Shown in pieces: positions 57,823 through 64,000 of a stretch of DNA of 64,000 bases. Source of the DNA: Amycolatopsis acidiphila. Its GTDB lineage: Bacteria > Actinomycetota > Actinomycetes > Mycobacteriales > Pseudonocardiaceae. A model generated the notes under the pieces. It did not search any database. It was not told the DNA's origin and was given only the letters and a program-made list of their open reading frames with translations. The stretch covers positions 6,076,001 to 6,140,000 of the forward strand of contig NZ_CP090063.1 in NCBI RefSeq assembly GCF_021391495.1. The letters are read 5' to 3'. Within the stretch, counting starts at the first letter, position 1; each line of letters opens with the position of its first letter. Made by a program: the position numbers and the translations under genes.

Positions 57823-60165
57823 ATGACCGAGGTCGACAAAGCGATAGCGACACTCCCCCTCCCCGCGAAGGTCCGCCTGCTGACGGGCGCGGCGCTGTTC
57901 AGCCTCCATCCCGAACCCGAGATCGGCCTGGCCGCGCTGGTGCTGTCCGACGGGCCCACCGGCGTCCGCGGCACCGAGTTCACCGGCGGCCGGATCGCCT
58001 GCCTGCTGCCGAACGCCACCCTGCTCGCGCAGCACTGGGACCCCGCGACCGCGGCGGAGGTCGGCGCCCTGCTGGCCGACGAGGCCGCGGCGCAGGGCGT
58101 GCACGTGGTGCTCGGCCCGACGATCAACCTCCACCGCAGCCCGCTCGGTGGCCGGCTGTTCGAGGCGTTCAGCGAGGACCCGCTGCTGACCGGCGCGCTC
58201 GCCGTCGCGTACGTCAAAGGCCTGCAGGACAAGGGCGTCGCGGCGACGCCGAAGCATTTCCTGGCGAACGAGTCCGAGACCGAACGAACGAGTGTCAGCT
58301 CCGTGGTCGACGAGCGCACGCTGCGCGAGGTGTACCTGCTGCCGTTCGAGATGGCGGTGCACGACGCGGGTCCGTGGGCGGTCATGGCCTCCTACAACCG
58401 GATCAACGGCGTCACCGCGACCGAGCACGAGCAGCTGATCGAGGGCCTGCTCAAGGGCGAATGGGCCTACGACGGCCTGGTGATGTCCGACTGGTTCGCC
58501 ACCACCTCCACCGCCGCCAGCGCGAACGGCGGGCTGGACCTCGTCATGCCGGGGCCGGACGGGCCGTGGGGCGGCGAGCTGGTGGCGGCGGTCGAGGCCG
58601 GCGAGGTCTCCGAGTCCACTGTGGACGAGCACCTGCGCAGGCTGCTCCGGCTGGCCGACCGGGTCGGCGCCTTCGGCCCGCCCCAGGTTCCGGACGGCTT
58701 GCCCGCGCCCGACAGCCCGCAGCGGCGCGAGCAGCTGCGGCGGATGGCGGCCAGGGGCATGACGGTGCTGGTCAACCGCGACTCGACGCTTCCCCTTGCC
58801 GGCCAGGGAAAGGTGGTCGTCATCGGCCGCCACGCGATCGAGACCATCGGGCAGGGCGGGGGTTCCGCTCGAGTCCGGCCCCCGCACATCGTCGGTATCG
58901 GTGATGCGCTGCGCGAGGCGCTGGGCGCGACGGTCGTCGACGGCGTCGAAGTGCGGGCCGAGCCACTGCCCGCGGCGCCCGGAGTGCTGCGCGACCCGGT
59001 GACCGGCGGCTTCGGCATGCGGGTGACAGCGCGGGACGGGTCCGGCGTGGTGCTCGAATCCCGGCTCATCGACACGTCCGAGGTCAGCGCGGGCGACGGC
59101 GGCTGGCTCGACGGCGCCGCGACCATCGAACTGGCCGCCGAGATCGTGTCGCCGCACCCCATGGAGATCGGGCTGCGCGGCACCGGTGAGTGGACCTTCG
59201 AGGCCGGAGACCGGCAGGAGACGGTCCGGCTCGAGGAGCCGAAGGCGCTCGGCGGCAGCGTGCTGCATCCGCCGAGCTGGACGATCGATGGCCGACTGGA
59301 GCCTGGCGCGCGGGTGCGCGCGGTGACGGCGGCCCAACCCGGAATGCGCACGCTCGGCCTGATCGCGCGGCTCTCACCGAGGCCCGACACCGACGGGATC
59401 AGCGAAGCGACCGAAGCCGCGCGTGGCGCGGACCTCGCCGTGGTCGTCGTCGGGCTGACGCAGGAGCAGGAGACGGAAGGCGCGGACAAGAGCACGCTCG
59501 CGTTGCCGGGCGCGCAGGACGCGCTCGTCAGCGCCGTCGCCGCCGCGGCGAGGCGGACGGTCGTCGTGGTGAACGCGGCGACACCGGTACTCATGCCGTG
59601 GCTCGACGAGGTCGGCGCGGTGCTGTGGGCGGGCCTGCCCGGTCAGGAGGCCGGGGACGCCGTCGCCGCGGCGCTCACCGGCGAGATCGAACCGGCCGGG
59701 CGGCTCGTCACGACGTTTCCCGAACGGGATGGAGAAGGTCCGGCCTGGTCGACCACACCGGTCGAGGGCGAGCTCGCCTACACCGAAGGCACGGCGGTCG
59801 GCTACCGCGGCTGGACGACCGAGCCGTTGTTCTGGTTCGGGCACGGCCTCGGCTATACGGACTGGAGTTACGGCGACGCCCGGCGTGTCGAGGACGACGG
59901 CGTGGTGCGATCGGTCCGCGTGGAGGTCACCAACGTCGGCGCCCGTACCGGGCGTGAGGTCGTGCAGGTCTACCTTCGACCGGAAGGCGAGCCGGTGCGG
60001 CTCATCGGCTGGGCCGGGGTGGATCTCGACCCGGGCGCGCGAGCCGAGGTCGAGGTTTCCTGCGACCCGCGGGTGCAACGCGTGTGGGACAACGGTTCCT
60101 GGCGGCCGCTGACCGGTGCGGTGCTGATCGCCCGCGGGCTCGGCGACGTCCGCGTCACGGCCTGA
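57823..60165 (+). CDS. Glycoside hydrolase family 3, beta-glucosidase-like
   Basis: A 780-residue GH3 enzyme without signal peptide, so it acts in the cytoplasm on imported glycosides. The N-terminal barrel has KHFLANESETERT and the nucleophile Asp223 in GLVMSDWFA. The second domain follows, with an inserted beta-rich region at about 390-505 and the motif LWAGLPGQEAGDAVAAALTGEIEPAGRL near 602. A fibronectin-III-like end reads VRVEVTNVGARTGREVVQVYL. Likely beta-glucosidase or beta-xylosidase; the sugar is not known. The TetR gene follows after 13 bases. Confidence 0.92.
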   Translation: MTEVDKAIATLPLPAKVRLLTGAALFSLHPEPEIGLAALVLSDGPTGVRGTEFTGGRIACLLPNATLLAQHWDPATAAEVGALLADEAAAQGVHVVLGPTINLHRSPLGGRLFEAFSEDPLLTGALAVAYVKGLQDKGVAATPKHFLANESETERTSVSSVVDERTLREVYLLPFEMAVHDAGPWAVMASYNRINGVTATEHEQLIEGLLKGEWAYDGLVMSDWFATTSTAASANGGLDLVMPGPDGPWGGELVAAVEAGEVSESTVDEHLRRLLRLADRVGAFGPPQVPDGLPAPDSPQRREQLRRMAARGMTVLVNRDSTLPLAGQGKVVVIGRHAIETIGQGGGSARVRPPHIVGIGDALREALGATVVDGVEVRAEPLPAAPGVLRDPVTGGFGMRVTARDGSGVVLESRLIDTSEVSAGDGGWLDGAATIELAAEIVSPHPMEIGLRGTGEWTFEAGDRQETVRLEEPKALGGSVLHPPSWTIDGRLEPGARVRAVTAAQPGMRTLGLIARLSPRPDTDGISEATEAARGADLAVVVVGLTQEQETEGADKSTLALPGAQDALVSAVAAAARRTVVVVNAATPVLMPWLDEVGAVLWAGLPGQEAGDAVAAALTGEIEPAGRLVTTFPERDGEGPAWSTTPVEGELAYTEGTAVGYRGWTTEPLFWFGHGLGYTDWSYGDARRVEDDGVVRSVRVEVTNVGARTGREVVQVYLRPEGEPVRLIGWAGVDLDPGARAEVEVSCDPRVQRVWDNGSWRPLTGAVLIARGLGDVRVTA

Positions 60166-60178
60166 GAGGAGCGCGATC

Positions 60179-60775
60179 ATGGCGAGATCCCGGGGTGAGC
60201 TGTCCGGTGAGGCGTCCCGCGCGAAGGCCGTGCAGGCGGCGGTCGAGTTGTTCGCGACGTCCGGCTACCAGGGGACTTCGATCGCGCGGGTGGCGGAGAA
60301 GACCGGGCTGTCGCAGTCCGGTCTGCTCCACCACTTCCCCAGCAAGACCGCGCTGCTCTCGGCGGTGCTGGCCGAGCGGGACGCCGAGGACAGCAAGTTC
60401 GTTGCCGGCCAAGGTGAACCGGTCGGGTGGAGCGCCTTCGACGCGCTGACCGCGCTCGTCGCCCGCAACGCCGCTCGACCGCAGCTGGTGGGCCTGTTCG
60501 TGCGGGTGACCGCGGAGGGCACCGAGCCGGGACATCCCGCGCACGAGTGGGTCCGGGAGCACTACGCGGGCATCGAGCGCTTCCTGACCGAGGCCGTGCG
60601 CGCCGGTCAGGAGAGCGGCGAGATCCGCGCCGACGCACCGGTCGGCACCCTCGTCCACACGACGATCGCGGTGCTCGACGGTCTGCAGCAGCAGTGGCTG
60701 CTGGACCCGGAGCGGATCTCGATGACCGACGAGTTCCGCGCGTACGTGGACCTGCTGCGAGCGCGGTGGGGTTAG
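60179..60775 (+). CDS. TetR-family regulator
   Basis: A 198-residue repressor. The helix-turn-helix is at about 15-60 (AVQAAVELFATSGYQGTSIARVAEKTGLSQSGLLHHFPSKTALL) and the ligand domain follows (WVREHYAGIERFLTEAVRAGQESGEIRADAPVGTL). GAGGAG lies 8 bases before ATG. Placed directly after the GH3 gene, it probably binds the palindrome at 57788-57813 and responds to a glycoside. Confidence 0.92.
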   Translation: MARSRGELSGEASRAKAVQAAVELFATSGYQGTSIARVAEKTGLSQSGLLHHFPSKTALLSAVLAERDAEDSKFVAGQGEPVGWSAFDALTALVARNAARPQLVGLFVRVTAEGTEPGHPAHEWVREHYAGIERFLTEAVRAGQESGEIRADAPVGTLVHTTIAVLDGLQQQWLLDPERISMTDEFRAYVDLLRARWG

Positions 60776-60915
60776 AGCCGCGGGCCGCCGGTCCAGCGCG
60801 TGCTGGATCAGGTGGGGGGCGGTGGCTGATCTCCCGGGACTCGAACAGCCGCTCCAGCTCGGCGCCCACCGCGAGCAGCTCGCGGCGCGGGCACCGGTCG
60901 GGCGGGTTTTGCCAC

Positions 60916-61070
60916 GCCGTGCCACGGCCCGGTCGGCGTGAAACTGAACCGGATCCGGACTTGCCACACCGCCGCGGCTCGGTCGGCGTGGAACTGGACC
61001 GGATCCAGACTTGCCGGGCCGCCGTGCCACGGCCCGGTCGGCGTGAAACTGAACCGAATCCGGACTTGCC
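60916..61070. repeat. 50-bp tandem repeat, three copies
   Basis: The unit GCCGTGCCACGGCCCGGTCG plus GCGTGAAACTGAACCGGATC plus CGGACTTGCC occurs at 60916-60965, with changes at 60971-61015, and again at 61021-61070. Copies 1 and 3 differ at one base. The tract lies in the 357-base gap after the TetR gene, at the right edge of the island. No gene was found in the gap. Confidence 0.85.
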
Positions 61071-61132
61071 GGGCGGTCGCGGGCTCGGGTGGCCTGGCGG
61101 CGACACTGCCACCGCCGGTGGCGTGCGCGGGG

Positions 61133-61600
61133 TCAGGCGCGGGAGAAGGCGGTGCGCATCCAGTTGCCGGCCAGCAGGATGATCGCGATCAACGCGATGA
61201 TCATGCCGATGCCGGGCCCGCCGCCGACGGCGTTGTTCGCGCCCGAGGACTGTTGCGACCACACGGCCAGCAGGCCGTCCACCGAGGAGAACCAGCCGCC
61301 GATCGCGCACACCCACGTCAGCCACCAGCGCCGGGTGCCGAGCGCGAGCACCGAGCACAGCACGCCGATCACGGTCGAGGTGGCAGCGAACAGCTGCGGG
61401 ATCGCGCCGCCCTGGCCGAACAGCACCTGCCAGCCGACGTGGTCGCCCACCCACGGCAGGATCTGCCCCACGATCAGCACGAACACCAGCACCGAGATGA
61501 CGAATCCCCGCCGCCCCAGTTCGACGGTGCGGGACACCTTCTTGCCGATCGCGTCGACGTCCGCACCCAGCCGGTCGACGTCGGTCTCGTTCTCGTTCAT
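61133..61600 (-). CDS. Conserved membrane protein (Rv2732c-like)
   Basis: A 155-residue protein with a charged coil-like start ([31 protein letters not shown]) and four hydrophobic segments ([77 protein letters not shown]). ATG overlaps the miaB stop (ATGA). Position and size match Rv2732c next to miaB. The function is unknown. Confidence 0.85.
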   Translation of the reverse strand: MNENETDVDRLGADVDAIGKKVSRTVELGRRGFVISVLVFVLIVGQILPWVGDHVGWQVLFGQGGAIPQLFAATSTVIGVLCSVLALGTRRWWLTWVCAIGGWFSSVDGLLAVWSQQSSGANNAVGGGPGIGMIIALIAIILLAGNWMRTAFSRA

Positions 61601-63087
61601 GCCTCGCACCCACTCGTCACCGGCAGCGCCGCGGGGGCACCGAACGACGGCAGCCCCAGGCTGACCCCGTCGGTTTTCGGCCGCAGCCCGGCCTCCACGT
61701 TGTCACCCGCCCGCGTGCGCCGGTGGGTCAGCACCTCCCCATCGGCGACCAGATGGTGCGGGGCGCCGTAGGTGATCACGGTCTCGACGATGTCGCCGGG
61801 ACGCACCTCGCGATCCACCGCCGAACCTGCCGGGGTGAAGTGCACGAGCCTGCCGTCGCGGGCACGGCCGCTCATCCGGTGGGTCTCGGCGTCCTTGCGG
61901 CCCTCACCCGTCGCGACGAGCAGCTCGACCTTGTGCCCGACGAGCTTCTTGTTCTCCTGCCAGGCGATGTCGTTCTGCAGCTCGACCAGCCGGTCGTAGC
62001 GTTCCTGCACGACCTGCTTCGGCAGCTGCCCCGGCATGTCCGCCGCGGGAGTGCCCGGCCGCTTCGAGTACTGGAACGTGAACGCGCTGGAGAACCGCGC
62101 CTGCCGCACGACGTCGAGCGTCGCCTGGAAGTCCTCCTCGGTCTCGCCGGGGAAGCCGATGATGATGTCGGTGGTGATGGCAGCGTCGGGCATCGCCGCG
62201 CGCACCTTGTCCAGAATGGACAGATAGCGGCTCGACCGGTACGACCGGCGCATCTCCTTCAGCACGCGGTCCGAACCCGACTGCAACGGCATGTGCAGCT
62301 GGTGGCACACGTTCGGGGTCTCGGCCATCGCGTCGATCACGTCGTCGGTGAACGCGGCCGGGTGCGGCGAGGTGAACCGGACGCGCTCCAGCCCGTCGAT
62401 CCCGCCGGTGGCCCGCAGCAGCTTCGAGAACGCCTGCCGGTCGCCGAACTCGACGCCGTAGGAGTTGACGTTCTGGCCGAGCAGCGTCACCTCGAGCACG
62501 CCCTCGGCGACGAGCGCCTCGACCTCGGCGAGCACCTCGCCCGGCCGGCGGTCGCGCTCCTTCCCGCGCAGGGAGGGCACGATGCAGAACGTGCACGTGT
62601 TGTTGCAGCCCACCGAGACCGACACCCAGCCCGAATAGGCCGAGTCGCGCCGGGCGGGCAGCGTCGAGGGGAACGTCTCGAGCGACTCGAGGATCTCCAC
62701 CTCCGCCTCGGCGTTGTGCCGGGCGCGCTCGAGCAGCACCGGCAGCGAGCCGAGGTTGTGCGTGCCGAACACGACGTCGACCCACGGCGCCCGCTTGACG
62801 ATCTCGCCGCGGTCCTTCTGCGCGAGGCAGCCCCCGACGGCGATTTGCATGTCCGGGTTCGCGTCCTTCGCCGGGCGCAGGTGCCCGAGGGTGCCGTACA
62901 GCTTGTTGTCGGCGTTCTCCCGCACGGCGCAGGTGTTGAACACGACGAGGTCCGGCGCGCCACCCTCGGCGGCCGGCAGGTAGCCCGCTTCCTCCAGCTG
63001 CCCGGCGAGGCGCTCGGAGTCATGCACGTTCATCTGACAGCCGAACGTGCGTATTTGGTAGGTTTTGCCGACCTCTGTCGTACTCAT
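61597..63087 (-). CDS. miaB: tRNA-2-methylthio-N6-dimethylallyladenosine synthase
   Basis: A 496-residue radical-SAM methylthiotransferase. The N-terminal domain has [14 protein letters not shown] and two more Cys (FNTCAVREN and GGCLAQKD) for the second cluster. The radical-SAM CxxxCxxC is in [17 protein letters not shown], and a C-terminal TRAM domain lies near 370-440. It modifies the A37 prepared by MiaA. The last 50 residues extend past TRAM. Confidence 0.96.
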   Translation of the reverse strand: MSTTEVGKTYQIRTFGCQMNVHDSERLAGQLEEAGYLPAAEGGAPDLVVFNTCAVRENADNKLYGTLGHLRPAKDANPDMQIAVGGCLAQKDRGEIVKRAPWVDVVFGTHNLGSLPVLLERARHNAEAEVEILESLETFPSTLPARRDSAYSGWVSVSVGCNNTCTFCIVPSLRGKERDRRPGEVLAEVEALVAEGVLEVTLLGQNVNSYGVEFGDRQAFSKLLRATGGIDGLERVRFTSPHPAAFTDDVIDAMAETPNVCHQLHMPLQSGSDRVLKEMRRSYRSSRYLSILDKVRAAMPDAAITTDIIIGFPGETEEDFQATLDVVRQARFSSAFTFQYSKRPGTPAADMPGQLPKQVVQERYDRLVELQNDIAWQENKKLVGHKVELLVATGEGRKDAETHRMSGRARDGRLVHFTPAGSAVDREVRPGDIVETVITYGAPHHLVADGEVLTHRRTRAGDNVEAGLRPKTDGVSLGLPSFGAPAALPVTSGCEA

Positions 63088-63567
63088 CGCCTACCAGGGT
63101 AAACCTGGTCCGTTCCGGCGCTCACAGCCCCGGACGCAGGCGCGCGAGGCTCCCCCACCGCACGACTGGCGGCGGCCATTTGACACCACGCCCACCTCAC
63201 ACGGCACGCCACACAACCACGCTCGACCACTGCGATCGCGCGGCCCGGCCACACCCGGCCCACGCGGCGCGACCACGCCCACGCCCACGGGACACCACAC
63301 GCACAACCGCGCCCGGCCAGCGGCGCGACCGCACCACCAGCCGCAACCGCGCCCAGCGCAAACGCGCCTGAGTTACCCGCGCACGACCCGCGCCTTGCCA
63401 GCGCGCGACCGCACCCAACCAGCCGCAGCCGCGCCTGGGTTCACCCGCGCACGACCGCGCCAGCGGCAGCCGCGCCTGGGTTCACCCGCGCCCACCAGCC
63501 GCAACCGGCCCTGCCGCAGCCGCGCACCACCCACCCGGGCCGACCCGACCACACCGGAGCGCAGCAG
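63088..63567. other. Gene-free, low-complexity region
   Basis: About 480 bases between miaB and the toxin gene with no supported gene. The sequence is built of short variants of CGCGACCGC, CCGCAACCGC and GCCGCGCCTGGGTTCACCCG; the last occurs twice, about 41 bases apart, near 63430 and 63471. Frames are His/Arg/Thr- or Arg/Gly-rich without ribosome sites. Confidence 0.6.
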
Positions 63568-63915
63568 TCACAGGCCCAGGTGTACCCGCAGCGCCTGGTC
63601 CAGCTTCGCCATCACCGACGCAGGCACCTGCCCCGTCTTGCGTCCGATCCGCTCCACCGCCACCGACCGCACCTGCTCGGCCTGCGCCTTGGAGTCGACC
63701 TTCAGTCCGCACTCCTCTGCCCGAAGGAGCACCTGGAACGGGTACACCCGCGTCACGTTCGTGGTCACCGGCACGACCGTGACCACGCCCCGTCCGAGGC
63801 GGGAAGCGGCCCCGTTGGCCCCGTCGTTGCTGACGATCACCGCCGGACGCGTCTTGCTGGACTCGGCGCCACGCACCGGCTCCAGGTCGACGAGCCGGAT
63901 CTCGGCACGGCGCAT
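63568..63915 (-). CDS. MazF/PemK-type toxin
   Basis: A 115-residue ribonuclease-type toxin. The fold is shown by the first strand RRAEIRLVDLEPVRGAESSKTRPAVIVSND with the conserved basic and Ser/Thr residues, VVTVVPVTTNV, and KAQAEQVRSVAVERIG. Length is normal for MazF. ATG shares one base with the stop of the upstream antitoxin (TGATG), the usual coupled order. It would cut mRNA at short motifs when the antitoxin is lost. Confidence 0.9.
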   Translation of the reverse strand: MRRAEIRLVDLEPVRGAESSKTRPAVIVSNDGANGAASRLGRGVVTVVPVTTNVTRVYPFQVLLRAEECGLKVDSKAQAEQVRSVAVERIGRKTGQVPASVMAKLDQALRVHLGL

Positions 63916-64000
63916 CAGCGGACCGCCAGGCCGTCACCAGTCGTGGCATCCCACAGCTCGCCCTCCTCCACCTCCCATTCCTCCCACGCGGCCTGATAGG
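63915..64000 (-). CDS. Antitoxin of the MazF pair, C-terminal fragment
   Basis: Twenty-seven codons before the TGA at 63917-63915 read YQAAWEEWEVEEGELWDATT and GDGLAVR. The acidic, Trp-rich tail is typical of antitoxins that wrap around MazF. The DNA-binding start lies beyond the window. Confidence 0.65.
   Translation of the reverse strand, partial: YQAAWEEWEVEEGELWDATTGDGLAVR

Overview
The window is high-GC DNA with many GTG starts and ATGA/GTGA gene overlaps. Gene content and order match Actinobacteria of the Corynebacteriales/Pseudonocardiales: an mce4-type steroid import locus, ideR, lexA next to a LysM gene, and the nrdR, hflX, dapF, miaA, DUF349, miaB neighbourhood known from Mycobacterium tuberculosis. 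A class II nrdJ, long non-coding repeat tracts and an OFA-type transporter suggest a soil Pseudonocardiaceae such as Amycolatopsis. The genus is an inference.

Region 1 (1-12.6 kb) is a cholesterol/steroid side-chain locus. On the minus strand lie mce4C (partial), mce4B, mce4A, yrbE4B, yrbE4A, an SDR, an aldehyde dehydrogenase, hsd4B and fdxD. On the plus strand lie fadE26, fadE27 and fadD17. A perfect KstR-type operator (7634-7647) sits between fdxD and fadE26. A secreted protein gene follows.

Region 2 (12.6-31.5 kb) is mixed housekeeping. It holds a GNAT plus NDP-forming acyl-CoA-synthetase fusion (Pat-type lysine acetyltransferase) and an AcuC-type deacetylase, separated by a repetitive spacer. 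Then come ideR with a degenerate repeat that echoes its own 3' end, galK and galE, a 322-bp tandem duplication, a DUF4192 gene, a two-component system with a membrane protein, a frameshifted serine-hydrolase gene, a DUF2293 gene, a CBS-domain gene, a prolyl oligopeptidase and an NAD(P)-binding reductase.

Region 3 (31.5-44.9 kb) is a conserved core block: nrdJ and nrdR behind three helically phased DnaA-box-like sites, a LysM gene divergent from lexA with two SOS boxes, a secreted protein gene, hflX, an ArsR-like regulator facing an MFS exporter over a perfect palindrome, dapF, miaA, an Rv2728c-like gene and a DUF349 gene.

Region 4 (45.1-60.8 kb) interrupts that block and looks like an island. 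It holds an ALDH-fold gene that lacks the catalytic cysteine segment, a ketopantoate-reductase-like gene, a ThDP-dependent oxalyl-CoA-decarboxylase/2-hydroxyacyl-CoA-lyase-like enzyme, a formyl-CoA:oxalate CoA-transferase (Frc)-like enzyme, an ADP-forming CoA ligase, a GntR/FCD regulator, sucCD, a DinB-like gene, an OFA-like transporter, and a GH3 glucosidase-TetR pair. One operator (core GTATGCAGTATAC) recurs at five places upstream of these genes, including gntR itself. This suggests one regulon for an oxalate-type or related CoA-thioester pathway.

Region 5 (61.1-64 kb) returns to the core block with an Rv2732c-like membrane protein and miaB, then ends in a mazEF-type toxin-antitoxin pair cut by the window edge. 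No tRNA, rRNA, CRISPR array or transposase was recognised.
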